This document shows, in pieces, positions 1 to 7,858 of a stretch of DNA of 12,168 bases. The translations under genes were made by a program, and so were the position numbers. Under the pieces are notes generated by a model that was not told the DNA's origin, did not search any database, and saw only the letters and a program-made list of their open reading frames with translations. Source of the stretch: Campylobacteraceae bacterium (GTDB lineage: Bacteria > Campylobacterota > Campylobacteria > Campylobacterales > Sulfurovaceae); NCBI GenBank assembly GCA_027063105.1, contig JAMOSL010000087.1, positions 1 through 12,168 of the forward strand. The letters run 5' to 3'. Position 1 is the stretch's first letter, and every line of letters starts with the position of its first letter.

Positions 1-1269
1 GTATCTGGTGGACCAATGGAAAAGGGATATAAGAATGATGGAACACCTATTGATTTAGCTACCGTGTTTGAGGGAGTAGGTGAATTTGAAGCTGGTGAGA
101 TTACAGAAGATGAGTTAACAGAGTTAGAATGTAATGCTTGTCCTAGTGGTGGTAGTTGTAGTGGTATGTTTACTGCCAATAGTATGAATACTTTAATGGA
201 GGCTATGGGTATTGCTTTAGAAGGTAATGGTACTATTTTAGCATTAACTCCAGAGAGAACAGAATTATATAAAAAAGCAGCAAAAAGAATTTGTGATATA
301 GCAAAAGATAAAGCTGATAGCGAAAAATATAAATTACTTAATATATTAAATGAAAATGCTATTAGAAATGCTTTTGCTGTTGATATGGCAATGGGTGGAA
401 GTTCAAATACTGTTTTACATATGTTAGCTATTGCAAAAGAGGCAAATGTTAATTTTAATTTGTCTGATGTTAATAAAGTTAGTAAAAGAGTATCTCATAT
501 AGCAAAAATATCTCCATCATTAACAACTATCCATATGGAAGATATAAATAAAGCTGGTGGAGTAAGTGCTGTTATGCATGAAATGAGTAAAAGAGGAGAT
601 GATATACTTCTTGATAATCTTACTATAACAGGTGAAACAACTTATGAAAAAATAGCTAATAAAGAGATAAAAGATACAACTATAATACATACTATAGATA
701 ATCCTTTTTCTGAAGTTGGTGGATTAGCGATTCTTTATGGAAATTTAGCAGAGCAGGGTGCTGTTATTAAAACGGCTGGAATTACAGGTGATAGAGAATT
801 TACAGGAACAGCTGTATGTTTTAATTCACAAGATGATGCCATTAAAGGAATTATTAATGGTAAAGTTCAAGCTGGTAATGTAGTTGTAATAAGATATGAA
901 GGACCTCGTGGTGGACCTGGTATGCAAGAGATGTTATCTCCAACAAGTCTGATTATGGGAATGGGACTAGGTGATAGTGTAGCATTAATTACAGATGGTA
1001 GATTTAGTGGAGCAACTAGAGGAGCAAGTATCGGTCATGTAAGTCCTGAGGCTGCTGAAGGTGGAATGATTGGACTTTTAGAAGATGGTGATGAAATATA
1101 TTTAGATGTGGATAAGTATATTTTAGAGGTACATCTTAGTGATGATGAGGTAGCAAAAAGAAAAGCTAACTTTACGCCAATAGTTAAACCTCTAAAAAGT
1201 AAATGGTTAAAGCAATATAGAGCATTAGTTACAAATGCAAGTAATGGAGCTATATTAGAGGCAGATTAA
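1..1269 (+). CDS. ilvD: Dihydroxy-acid dehydratase, 3' part (5' end outside window)
   Basis: IlvD dehydrates 2,3-dihydroxy-isovalerate and 2,3-dihydroxy-3-methylvalerate to the 2-keto acids, the third step of valine and isoleucine synthesis, using an Fe-S cluster and Mg2+ in the cytoplasm. The frame is open from base 1 (VSGGPMEKG before the first visible Met at 16), so the gene is cut by the window edge and is not a pseudogene. About 422 codons are visible; the family usually has about 560, so roughly 140 N-terminal residues are missing. Visible motifs are the cluster-ligand region CPSGGSCSGMFTANSMN (the CSGMF Cys codon is 157-159), AVDMAMGGSSNTVLH, GPRGGPGMQEML, and the C-terminal signature TDGRFSGATRGASIGHVSPEA with the catalytic Ser. 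It converges on prfA with 18 bp between stop codons. ilvB and ilvN of the same pathway lie about 4 kb further on, on the same strand, in a separate unit. Confidence 0.97.
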   Translation, partial: VSGGPMEKGYKNDGTPIDLATVFEGVGEFEAGEITEDELTELECNACPSGGSCSGMFTANSMNTLMEAMGIALEGNGTILALTPERTELYKKAAKRICDIAKDKADSEKYKLLNILNENAIRNAFAVDMAMGGSSNTVLHMLAIAKEANVNFNLSDVNKVSKRVSHIAKISPSLTTIHMEDINKAGGVSAVMHEMSKRGDDILLDNLTITGETTYEKIANKEIKDTTIIHTIDNPFSEVGGLAILYGNLAEQGAVIKTAGITGDREFTGTAVCFNSQDDAIKGIINGKVQAGNVVVIRYEGPRGGPGMQEMLSPTSLIMGMGLGDSVALITDGRFSGATRGASIGHVSPEAAEGGMIGLLEDGDEIYLDVDKYILEVHLSDDEVAKRKANFTPIVKPLKSKWLKQYRALVTNASNGAILEAD

Positions 1270-1276
1270 TAGATTA

Positions 1277-1304
1277 AAGAAGTAGGACTATAATCCTGCT
1301 TCTT
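1277..1304. terminator. Candidate bidirectional terminator between ilvD and prfA
   Basis: Bases 1277-1287 pair with 1294-1304 in an 11-bp stem around the 6-base loop CTATAA. In the plus transcript one pair is G.U; in the minus transcript the same position is an A.C mismatch. The hairpin sits 8 bases after the ilvD stop and includes the last codons and stop of prfA, so the two convergent genes share it. Downstream of the stem the minus transcript is moderately U-rich (UUUAAUCUAUU); the plus transcript has no clear U tract. The pairing is seen in the sequence; terminator function is inferred. Confidence 0.5.
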
Positions 1305-2355
1305 GTATTGCTTCCATTTGTGCATGTGCAATTAGAGGGTCTACTACTAAATTTAAATTACCATTATTTGTAATATCATCTAGTGAATATAGGGTTAATC
1401 CTATTCTATGGTCTGTTAAACGATTTTGAGGATAGTTGTATGTTCGTATCTTCTCTGATCTATCACCTGAACCTACTTGTAGTTTTCTTTGACTAGATGT
1501 CTCATTCAACTGTTTTTGTAATTCAGATTCATATACTCTAGCTTTAAGAACTTTCATAGCTTTATCTCTATTTTTATGTTGAGATTTTTCATCTTGAATA
1601 GCTACAACTATACCTGTTGGCATGTGTGTTAAACGAACAGCTGAATCAGTTGTATTTACTGATTGACCACCACATCCACTTGAACGATAGACATCCATTT
1701 TAACTTCGTGAGGTTTAATATCAATTTCAACATCATCAACTTCTGGAATAACTGCAACAGTGATAGCTGATGTATGTACTCTTCCTTGTGTCTCTGTATC
1801 TGGAACTCTTTGAACTCTGTGAGTTCCTGCTTCATATTTAAGTTTAGAATATACACCTTCACCTTTAATTTGAGCAATAATCTCTTTAAATCCTCCAGCT
1901 GTACCTTCACTAGAACTAACTAGTTCAACTTGCCAACCAATCTGTTCTGCAAAACGCATATACATTTTAAATACATCAGAAACAAATAATGCACTCTCAT
2001 CACCACCAGCACCAGCTCTTAGCTCTAAGAATATATTCTTATCATCATTTTTATCTTTAGGTATCATCAATACTTTAATTTCATCTTCTAGCATAGGAAG
2101 TCTTGGTTCTAATTCACTAAGTTCTTCTTTCGCAAGGTCACCTAGTTCAGCATCACCTAATAGTTCTTTATTATCTGCTATTGCATCAGATGTCTCTATA
2201 TAATCTTTAGCTTTCTCTACTAAAGTTGCAAGTCCAGATTGTTCTTTTCCTAAATCAGTCATTCTTTTAATGTCAGATGCTATATCAGGAGCAGATAAGA
2301 GGGTATTTATTTCATTGTATCTATCTATGAATGGTTGAAGTTTTTCTTTGAACAT
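1288..2355 (-). CDS. prfA: Peptide chain release factor 1 (RF1)
   Basis: RF1 recognises UAA and UAG in the ribosomal A site and triggers hydrolysis of peptidyl-tRNA. The protein has 355 residues, close to the usual 355-360. An N-terminal helical domain (about 1-100) is followed by GAGGDE (115-120), the codon-reading PxT tripeptide as PDT (185-187), HTSA (194-197) and the catalytic GGQ at 229-231 within SGCGGQSVNTTDSAVR. The Gln is the residue that PrmC normally methylates. PxT rather than SPF identifies RF1 and excludes RF2. The ATG at 2355 has GGAA about 10 bases upstream. It follows rpsT by 89 bp and appears to have its own -10 box (2396-2401), though readthrough from rpsT is possible. Its own stop is TAG, which RF1 can read. 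Confidence 0.97.
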   Translation of the reverse strand: MFKEKLQPFIDRYNEINTLLSAPDIASDIKRMTDLGKEQSGLATLVEKAKDYIETSDAIADNKELLGDAELGDLAKEELSELEPRLPMLEDEIKVLMIPKDKNDDKNIFLELRAGAGGDESALFVSDVFKMYMRFAEQIGWQVELVSSSEGTAGGFKEIIAQIKGEGVYSKLKYEAGTHRVQRVPDTETQGRVHTSAITVAVIPEVDDVEIDIKPHEVKMDVYRSSGCGGQSVNTTDSAVRLTHMPTGIVVAIQDEKSQHKNRDKAMKVLKARVYESELQKQLNETSSQRKLQVGSGDRSEKIRTYNYPQNRLTDHRIGLTLYSLDDITNNGNLNLVVDPLIAHAQMEAIQEAGL

Positions 2356-2395
2356 TTTTGTTGTTCCAATTTTATGAGATTTTGAGTGATATGAG

Positions 2396-2401
2396 ATTAT
2401 A
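2396..2401 (-). promoter_or_regulatory. Candidate -10 box for prfA
   Basis: A perfect TATAAT on the minus strand (context GGTATATAATCTC) lies in the 89-bp rpsT-prfA gap, about 40 bases before the prfA ATG. No -35 box is evident, which is usual for sigma-70 promoters in Campylobacterota. There is no convincing rpsT terminator in this gap: a short TCGG-TTCT-CCGA hairpin at about 2411-2422 lacks a U run. prfA may therefore also be expressed by readthrough. Confidence 0.4.
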
Positions 2402-2444
2402 TACCTCTAATCGGAGAACCGAAAAGAAGAATCAAGAGACTAGA

Positions 2445-2708
2445 TTATGCTACTTGGTTTACCAATTTATGAAGTCTACTAACTTTTCTTGAAGCTGTTG
2501 TTTTTTTGATAAAACCTTTACTTACAAGAGAATGTATTTGTTTATTAGCTATTTTGAATGCTTCATTTGCAGCTGTTTTATCTTCTGATTCTACGGCTGT
2601 ATGAACTGCTTTAACAATATTTTTAAGTCTAGTTCTGTAATATCTATTTCTTTCTGTTCTTACTACTGTTTGTAAGATACGCTTTTTAGCTGATTTGTTT
2701 TGTGCCAT
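2445..2708 (-). CDS. rpsT: 30S ribosomal protein S20
   Basis: S20 is a primary 16S rRNA-binding protein that stabilises the body of the 30S subunit. The 87 residues match the family length. The sequence is Lys/Arg-rich and helical: it begins MAQNKSAKKRILQ, carries the family stretch ERNRYYRTRLKN, and ends with the typical KGFIKKTTASRKVSRL followed by HKLVNQ. The ATG start is supported by AAAAGGAA 7-8 bases upstream. It is transcribed ahead of prfA, a common rpsT-prfA pairing in Campylobacterota. In Escherichia coli S20 represses its own translation; nothing visible in this leader proves the same here. Confidence 0.97.
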   Translation of the reverse strand: MAQNKSAKKRILQTVVRTERNRYYRTRLKNIVKAVHTAVESEDKTAANEAFKIANKQIHSLVSKGFIKKTTASRKVSRLHKLVNQVA

Positions 2709-2762
2709 TATGTAATTCCTTTTATATTGTTTCTCTCGAAATGGAGTCTAATTAGTTCGTGA

Positions 2763-2768
2763 ATAATA
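2763..2768 (-). promoter_or_regulatory. Candidate -10 box for rpsT
   Basis: TATTAT on the minus strand (context TTTAGATATTATTCACG) lies about 55 bases before the rpsT ATG and would give a leader of roughly 48 nt. No -35 box is visible. This is a plausible AT-rich match only; many similar hexamers exist in sequence this AT-rich. Confidence 0.3.
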
Positions 2769-2782
2769 TCTAAATAGAAGTT

Positions 2783-2804
2783 AAAAAAAGTTTAAAGAGT
2801 TAAA
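2783..2804 (-). terminator. Weak candidate terminator after the purB unit
   Basis: On the minus strand TTTAA (2800-2804) and TTAAA (2791-2795) can pair around CTCT, followed after one C by seven T residues (2783-2789). The stem is only five A/T pairs and overlaps the stop codon of the pseudouridine synthase gene. The U tract is good but the stem is weak, so intrinsic termination is only a possibility. Confidence 0.3.
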
Positions 2805-3717
2805 TCCTCTGTTCTTTAGGACAAATTTTACTCTTCATATTTTCAAAATCAATTTTACTTTCTATAAGAAAATTATTTTTATAGAAGAATTCTAAACTTT
2901 GAGCGTGGAGCATTAATCTAGTAGCTCCAGTATATTTAAATCTATCTTTAGTAGATATTTTACCCTCTAAATATCTATCACTCGCATCAAACTCTGTCCC
3001 ATAAATTGGATCACCTAATATAGGATGACCCATATCAAATAGATGTATTCTTATCTGATGTGTTCGTCCAGTATGTGGAAAACAAGAAATTAAAGAAGCA
3101 TCTAACTCTTCATCATATAACTTAGGAAAAAATTCTGTATAAGCACTTTTTCCAGTTAAATCTATTTTAACTTTATGTTTTGATTTAGTGTAATCGCTTC
3201 TTATACTTATTGACTTCTCTACATTAAAAGGTTCAGTTACTTTTCCATCTACCCATGCTAAATAAGACTTTCTAATTATTCTTTTTTCAAAGAGTCCTTT
3301 AAGAGATGATTCTGACTTCTTATGTTTACTAGCCATTAAAAGTCCTGAAGTTTCCATATCAATACGGTGAACTCCATTTGCATAATCTCCAGCTATTTCT
3401 CTAATATCATCAAGCATAGAGTATTCTGTTGCCATTGTATTTGGGTGAACTAAAATTCCACTATTTTTTTCAAAAATCATGAAATCCTTAGTTTGGAATA
3501 GTGGTTTTACACCTTTTCCTTTTGGTTCAAAATATACTATTTCTATATCACCTTGAATAACTTTAGAGCTATCTCTCATAGATTCATTTTTAATTAAAAG
3601 CCTACCTCTTGCAATAAGTCGTTGAGCTTCACCTTGAGAATATTTAAAGGTTCTGATTAAATATAGAAATGCTTTTATCGGTTTATCAACTCTAAAAGAT
3701 TTTTTTACAAAAGGCAT
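2800..3717 (-). CDS. RluA-family 23S rRNA/tRNA pseudouridine synthase
   Basis: Enzymes of this family isomerise specific uridines to pseudouridine in 23S rRNA or tRNA. The 305-residue protein has an N-terminal S4-like RNA-binding domain (about 13-63; YSQGEAQRLIARGRLLIKN) and an RluA catalytic domain with GVHRIDMETSGLL, where Asp120 is the catalytic nucleophile. The usual HRLD is HRID here. The second conserved segment, GRTHQIRIHL, is at 217-226. The S4 domain argues for the RluC/RluD branch and against the RluA branch, but the target uridine cannot be read from the sequence, so no symbol is given. The ATG lies 2 bp after the purB stop with no good Shine-Dalgarno, so translation is probably coupled to purB. 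It forms a two-gene unit with purB. Confidence 0.92.
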   Translation of the reverse strand: MPFVKKSFRVDKPIKAFLYLIRTFKYSQGEAQRLIARGRLLIKNESMRDSSKVIQGDIEIVYFEPKGKGVKPLFQTKDFMIFEKNSGILVHPNTMATEYSMLDDIREIAGDYANGVHRIDMETSGLLMASKHKKSESSLKGLFEKRIIRKSYLAWVDGKVTEPFNVEKSISIRSDYTKSKHKVKIDLTGKSAYTEFFPKLYDEELDASLISCFPHTGRTHQIRIHLFDMGHPILGDPIYGTEFDASDRYLEGKISTKDRFKYTGATRLMLHAQSLEFFYKNNFLIESKIDFENMKSKICPKEQRI

Positions 3718-3719
3718 AT

Positions 3720-5048
3720 CTATTTAAAAACTCTTTTGAAAATATTATCCACATTCTTAGTATAATAATCAAAATCAAAACATTCTCTAATTTGTTCTTC
3801 GCTTAGAGATTCTCTTAACTCTTTGTCTGCTAAAAGATGACCTAGATATAAAGACTCACCTTTTTTATTTGTAGTTGCTTTTCCTTGTTGTATCTCTTCC
3901 CATACTTTCATAGCATTTCTTTGAACAATTCGATAAGCATCTTCTCGGCTTACTCCTTTAAGAGGAAGTTCAAGTAATACTCTTTGAGAAAATACAAGTC
4001 CACCAGTAAGGTTAAGATTTCTCATCATATTTTTTGGCATAACTGTAAGATTTGCGATTACACTATTCATTCTATGAAGCATAAAGTCAGTTGTAATAAA
4101 AGCATCTGGTAACCAAAATCTCTCATTTGAACTATGAGAAATATCTCTCTCATGCCAGAGTGCTACATTTTCCATTGCAGGTACTGCATAAGCTCTAATA
4201 GTTCTTGCAAGACCTGTAATATTTTCAGTTAAAATGGGATTTCTTTTATGAGGCATTGCTGATGAGCCTTTTTGACCTTTTGCAAAATACTCTTCACATT
4301 CATAGACTTCTGTTCTTTGTAAATGTCTAATTTGTACAGCAAATTTCTCAATAGTAGAAGCCATCATAGCTAATGCAGTTGCAAGTCTTGCATATCTATC
4401 TCTATGGACTACTTGATTACTACAAGGCTCAGGCTTAAGTCCTAACTCTTTCATCGCGTACTCTTCAAGTTCTAACGGTGCATGAGCAAAATTACCCATT
4501 GCTCCACTTATTTGTCCAACAGATATAACTTTTTTGGTTTGTTTCAAATTTTTAAGGTGTCTAGCCATCTCATCATACCAAACTGCTAAAGTCAAACCGA
4601 AAGTGATAGGCTCACCATGAATACCATGACTTCTTCCAACCATAAGAGTCATTTTATGCTCTTTTGCTCTTTTTTTGATAGATTTCATAAGCATCTTAAC
4701 ATCTTTGATAACTATATTAAGAGAATCTCTCATCTGAATTGCAACACCTGTATCAACAGCATCTGAACTTGTCATACCATAATGAAACCATCTTGATTCA
4801 TCTCCTAAACTTTCACTCACACTTGTATTAAATGCAATTAAATCATGCTTTGTAATAGCTTCTATCTCTTCAATTCTTTCTACTGAAAATGAAGCATTTT
4901 TAACAATTTTATCTGCATCTTCTTGAGGAATTTTACCAAGTTTAGCCCATGCTTTTACAGCTGCTTTTTCAACTTCTAACCATGCTGAATATCTTGCATG
5001 TTGTGTCCAGTTTTTACTCATCTCTTCTCGTGCGTATCTCTCTACCAT
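3720..5048 (-). CDS. purB: Adenylosuccinate lyase
   Basis: PurB removes fumarate from SAICAR and from adenylosuccinate, serving both IMP synthesis and the last step to AMP. It is a cytoplasmic homotetramer of the fumarase/aspartase superfamily. The 442 residues fit the bacterial short form. Visible active-site residues are His68 (TKHDLIAF), His89 (WFHYG), TSSD at 93-96, His141 (GRSHGIHGEPITFG), the signature GSSAMPHKRNP at 261-271 with the flexible-loop serines and Lys268, and Glu275. These positions coincide with the residue numbers I know from the Bacillus subtilis enzyme. The ATG at 5048 has AAGG at 5056-5059. It is first in a two-gene unit with a pseudouridine synthase and is divergent from ilvB. 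Confidence 0.97.
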   Translation of the reverse strand: MVERYAREEMSKNWTQHARYSAWLEVEKAAVKAWAKLGKIPQEDADKIVKNASFSVERIEEIEAITKHDLIAFNTSVSESLGDESRWFHYGMTSSDAVDTGVAIQMRDSLNIVIKDVKMLMKSIKKRAKEHKMTLMVGRSHGIHGEPITFGLTLAVWYDEMARHLKNLKQTKKVISVGQISGAMGNFAHAPLELEEYAMKELGLKPEPCSNQVVHRDRYARLATALAMMASTIEKFAVQIRHLQRTEVYECEEYFAKGQKGSSAMPHKRNPILTENITGLARTIRAYAVPAMENVALWHERDISHSSNERFWLPDAFITTDFMLHRMNSVIANLTVMPKNMMRNLNLTGGLVFSQRVLLELPLKGVSREDAYRIVQRNAMKVWEEIQQGKATTNKKGESLYLGHLLADKELRESLSEEQIRECFDFDYYTKNVDNIFKRVFK

Positions 5049-5076
5049 TTTTATACCTTGATATTAAATTAATAAT

Positions 5077-5085
5077 ATTTTACCA
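5077..5085 (-). promoter_or_regulatory. Candidate extended -10 promoter for purB
   Basis: The minus strand reads TGGTAAAAT, a TGn extended -10 followed by TAAAAT, about 29 bases before the purB ATG. It would place the transcript start near 5070 with a leader of about 22 nt that retains the AAGG ribosome-binding site. No PurR-type box or purine riboswitch fits in so short a leader. Confidence 0.42.
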
Positions 5086-5102
5086 AATTGAGTATCTAAT
5101 AT

Positions 5103-5120
5103 AGTTTATACTGATAAACT
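5103..5120. promoter_or_regulatory. Candidate operator: 7-bp inverted repeat upstream of ilvB
   Basis: AGTTTAT and ATAAACT are perfect 7-base inverted repeats separated by ACTG. The element ends 15 bases before the ilvB -10 hexamer, so it covers the -35 zone of that promoter, and lies about 18 bases upstream of the purB extended -10. The position suits a repressor or activator of ilvBN, or a shared site for the divergent pair. The repeat is seen; its function is inferred. I do not recognise it as a known Lrp, PurR or Fur consensus. Confidence 0.35.
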
Positions 5121-5132
5121 CTAATCTATTTT

Positions 5133-5141
5133 TGCTATAAT
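5133..5141 (+). promoter_or_regulatory. Extended -10 promoter for ilvB
   Basis: TGCTATAAT is a perfect extended -10 element (TGn plus TATAAT), preceded by a T-rich stretch (CTATTTTTGC) as is typical of Campylobacterota sigma-70 promoters. The transcript would start near 5148 with a leader of about 26 nt, too short for a leader peptide or attenuator. The identical nine bases occur before rpsP. Confidence 0.7.
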
Positions 5142-5174
5142 CAAAAAAATTTACAAATAAATGGAGTCTTTGTC

Positions 5175-6866
5175 ATGCAAATGAGTGGTGCACAGATGGT
5201 TTGTGAAGCATTAATTATCGAGGGTGTTCAAACTGTTTTTGGTTATCCCGGTGGTGCTATCATGAATATTTACGATGAAATATATAAACAAGACAGTTTT
5301 GAACATATTCTTAACCGTCACGAACAAGCTTCGGTTCATGCAGCAGATGGATATGCTAGAGCTACAGGTAAAGTAGGTGTAGCAATGGTTACTAGTGGAC
5401 CTGGATTTACTAATGCAATAACAGGATTAGCAACAGCATATATGGATTCAATTCCTATGGTTGTCATCTCTGGTCAAGTTCCATTATCTTTAATTGGTAC
5501 GGATGGATTCCAAGAGGTAGATGCAGTAGGAATTTCACGACCTTGTACTAAACATAATTATTTAGTTAGTGATTTAGCAGATTTACCAAGAATTATGAAA
5601 GAGGCATTTCATATTGCAAAAACAGGAAGAGCTGGACCAGTATTAGTTGATATTCCAAAAGATATAACAGCAGAATTCGGTAATTTCATATACCCTAAAG
5701 ATGTCAATATTCCAACTTATAAGCCAAAATATAAAGGCAATGAACGACAGATAAAAAAAGCTTCTGAAGCAATTAAAAAAGCCAAAAAACCTCTTTTATA
5801 TATTGGTGGTGGAGTTGTTTTAAGTAACGCATCTGAATTAGTTAGAGAATTAGCAGATTTTGGACAAATTCCAACTGTTGAAACTCTAATGGCTAGAGGT
5901 GTTATGGGTGCTAAAAATCCTCTTCTATTAGGTATGTTAGGAATGCATGGTAATTATGCGTCTAATATGGCAATGAGTGAGACAGATTTAGTTATCTCAT
6001 TAGGTGCAAGATTTGATGATAGAGTTACTGGAAAACTTAGTGAATTTGCAAAATATGCTGATGTTATACATGTAGATATTGACCCTGCAAATATAGGAAA
6101 ATTAGTTAATGTTGATTATCCTATAGTTGGAGATATTACATTAGTTGTAGAAAAATTAATAGAGCAGTTAAAAGATGATATTAATCCAGATAATTATAAA
6201 TCGTGGAGAGAAGTTCTAAATAGATATGATAACTTACATCCACAGTCTTATAATGATAGTGATGAGGTAATTAAACCTCAGTGGGCAATAGAGAGAATTG
6301 GTGAATTAGTTGGTGAAGATGCAATTATTACATCAGATGTTGGTCAGCATCAAATGTGGGCTGCACAACATTATCCTTTTGATAGACCAAGACAATGGAT
6401 AAACTCTGGTGGACTTGGAACAATGGGATTTGGTTTTCCAGCAGCATTAGGTGCTAAAAAAGGTTGTCCTGATAAAATTGTAATTAATATTACAGGTGAT
6501 GGTTCTATTTTAATGAATGTTCAAGAGTTAGTAACAGCATCAGAGTATAAGATACCTGTTATAAATATTATTTTGAATAATCATTTTTTAGGAATGGTTA
6601 GACAATGGCAAACATTCTTTTATGATAAAAGATATTCTGAAACAGATTTAAGCTATCAACCAAACTTTAAAGCCTTAGCAGAATCTTGTGGTGGTATCGG
6701 ATACGATGTTACAACAAAAGAAGAATTTGATGAAGCTCTTAAAGATGCTATCGAGAAAGATATAGTATGTTTTATAAATGTAGCAGTAGATAGATTTGAA
6801 AATGTTTTACCAATGGTTCCATCAGGTGGAGCTTTATATAATATGTTATTAGACCATAAGGAGTAA
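5175..6866 (+). CDS. ilvB: Acetolactate synthase, catalytic (large) subunit
   Basis: IlvB condenses two pyruvates to 2-acetolactate, or pyruvate with 2-ketobutyrate to 2-aceto-2-hydroxybutyrate, the first committed step of valine/leucine and isoleucine synthesis. It uses thiamine diphosphate, Mg2+ and FAD. The 563 residues match the anabolic family. Glu50 (NRHEQASVHAADGYAR) is the cofactor-activating glutamate. TSGPGFTNAITGLATAYMDS, ARFDDRVTGKL of the FAD-binding middle domain, and the ThDP motif running from GDG at 441-443 to NN at 468-469 are all present. The FAD-type middle domain and the following regulatory subunit favour the anabolic enzyme over catabolic AlsS. The start at 5175 is set by GGAG at 5163-5166; a second ATG two codons later is less well spaced. 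ilvN follows after 2 bp. Confidence 0.97.
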   Translation: MQMSGAQMVCEALIIEGVQTVFGYPGGAIMNIYDEIYKQDSFEHILNRHEQASVHAADGYARATGKVGVAMVTSGPGFTNAITGLATAYMDSIPMVVISGQVPLSLIGTDGFQEVDAVGISRPCTKHNYLVSDLADLPRIMKEAFHIAKTGRAGPVLVDIPKDITAEFGNFIYPKDVNIPTYKPKYKGNERQIKKASEAIKKAKKPLLYIGGGVVLSNASELVRELADFGQIPTVETLMARGVMGAKNPLLLGMLGMHGNYASNMAMSETDLVISLGARFDDRVTGKLSEFAKYADVIHVDIDPANIGKLVNVDYPIVGDITLVVEKLIEQLKDDINPDNYKSWREVLNRYDNLHPQSYNDSDEVIKPQWAIERIGELVGEDAIITSDVGQHQMWAAQHYPFDRPRQWINSGGLGTMGFGFPAALGAKKGCPDKIVINITGDGSILMNVQELVTASEYKIPVINIILNNHFLGMVRQWQTFFYDKRYSETDLSYQPNFKALAESCGGIGYDVTTKEEFDEALKDAIEKDIVCFINVAVDRFENVLPMVPSGGALYNMLLDHKE

Positions 6867-6868
6867 AG

Positions 6869-7339
6869 ATGCAAAAAGTTAGAAGAGTTATATCGGTAAT
6901 TGTTATGAATGAGAGTTCGGTTCTAGCAAGAGTATCTGGTCTTTTTGCAGGTAGAGGCTATAATATTGAGTCGTTAACAGTAGCACCTATTCCTGAGAGT
7001 CAATTATCTCATATTACTATTGTAACAAATGGTAGTGAAAAGGTAATAGAACAAATTACAAAACAGCTAAATAAATTAATACCAACTCTAAAAGTTATAG
7101 AACATGAAGAGATGGTAGAGAAAGAGATGGTTTTGGTTAAATTTCCGATAGATGCAAATCTTAGCGATATTCAAGCATTATGTAGTGCATATAATGGTGG
7201 TATAGTAAATGTTGGTCTTGATATGGTAATTACAATGGTAGCAGATGAACCTGTAAGGGTTAAGAATTTTATAGAAGCAACAAAACGATATAATCCAATA
7301 GAGATAGTAAGAGGTGGAGTTGTGGCAATAGAGAGATAG
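6869..7339 (+). CDS. ilvN: Acetolactate synthase, regulatory (small) subunit
   Basis: This subunit binds IlvB, raises its activity and confers feedback inhibition, usually by valine. The 156 residues match the short bacterial form. An N-terminal ACT domain (about 5-80) shows VISVIVMNESSVLARVSGLF and GRGYNIESLTVAP, the effector-binding region at the ACT dimer interface, followed by the C-terminal ALS_ss_C domain (about 84-156). The ribosome-binding site AAGGAG is formed by the final codons of ilvB, and the ATG lies 2 bp after its stop, so the pair should be translated in a coupled way. The next gene, cobU, begins 24 bp downstream with no obvious promoter or terminator between them. Confidence 0.96.
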   Translation: MQKVRRVISVIVMNESSVLARVSGLFAGRGYNIESLTVAPIPESQLSHITIVTNGSEKVIEQITKQLNKLIPTLKVIEHEEMVEKEMVLVKFPIDANLSDIQALCSAYNGGIVNVGLDMVITMVADEPVRVKNFIEATKRYNPIEIVRGGVVAIER

Positions 7340-7363
7340 TTTCTCTTTATCGCTAGATATATT

Positions 7364-7858
7364 ATGAAACTTCTATACTATGGTGGTCAAAAATCTGGCA
7401 AGAGTCTACTTGCTGAAAAAAAGATTCTCTCTTTAAGTTCTAATTCAAAACCATATTATATTGCAACTTATAATAATACTTATAATGATTTAGAGATGAA
7501 AAATAGAATTAATAATCATAAAAAACAACGGCAAGAGAATTTTATTACTATTGAAGAACCTCATCACCTACTTAATATTATCAAAGATAAAAATTTTTAC
7601 TTAATTGATTGTATCTCCATGTGGATATTAAATACTCTCAATACTCCTTTAGATAAATTATTAAATCATTTAGATGAACTATTTAAAATAGATGCTACTA
7701 TTGTTTTTGTTTTAAATGATGTTGGAAATGGAGTTATTCCTATGGATAAAGAGAGCCGATTATTTGTTGATAGAAGTGGAATTATTGGACAGAGGATAGC
7801 ATCTTTATCTGATAAAGTATATCATATAGTCTTGGGATTGGAGAGAGAGCTTAAATGA
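7364..7858 (+). CDS. cobU: Adenosylcobinamide kinase / adenosylcobinamide-phosphate guanylyltransferase
   Basis: CobU (CobP) phosphorylates adenosylcobinamide and then transfers GMP to give AdoCbi-GDP, the activated intermediate for attaching the lower ligand of cobalamin. At 164 residues it is slightly shorter than the Salmonella protein (about 181). Family motifs in order: P-loop GGQKSGKS (7-14), YIAT (32-35), DLEMKNRINNHKKQR (42-56) with His52 at the position of the guanylylated histidine, the EEP motif, IDCISMWILN, and LNDVGNGVIP, where most homologues have SNEVG.GIVP, then GQRIA. The Salmonella His-His pair is Asn-His here; the modified His is kept. No clear Shine-Dalgarno precedes the ATG. 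Its stop overlaps the next gene by 4 bases (ATGA). The codons are very AT-rich. Confidence 0.9.
   Translation: MKLLYYGGQKSGKSLLAEKKILSLSSNSKPYYIATYNNTYNDLEMKNRINNHKKQRQENFITIEEPHHLLNIIKDKNFYLIDCISMWILNTLNTPLDKLLNHLDELFKIDATIVFVLNDVGNGVIPMDKESRLFVDRSGIIGQRIASLSDKVYHIVLGLERELK

Noticed and set aside
1..15. ilvD as an N-terminally truncated pseudogene
   Set aside because: The frame is open through base 1 with conserved IlvD residues; the truncation is the window edge.
1656..1910. 84-codon minus-strand reading frame inside prfA
   Set aside because: It lies entirely within the well-supported RF1 gene in another frame, is Leu/Lys-rich low-complexity, and resembles no family; a shadow frame.
2739..2749. 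Eleven-base match AAATGGAGTCT shared with 5159-5169 before ilvB
   Set aside because: At 5159 it is the ribosome-binding site of ilvB, whereas at 2739 it lies antisense to the rpsT leader; likely coincidence.
5142..5174. Leader-peptide attenuator for ilvB
   Set aside because: The expected leader is about 26 nt and has neither a small reading frame with Ile/Val/Leu codons nor alternative hairpins.
6656..6874. 72-codon minus-strand reading frame over the end of ilvB
   Set aside because: Antisense to conserved ilvB coding sequence, with no ribosome-binding site or promoter of its own.
7330..7352. AGAGAGA/TCTCTTT hairpin between ilvN and cobU as a terminator
   Set aside because: Seven weak pairs including one G.U and no U tract after it; insufficient to separate cobU from ilvN transcription.
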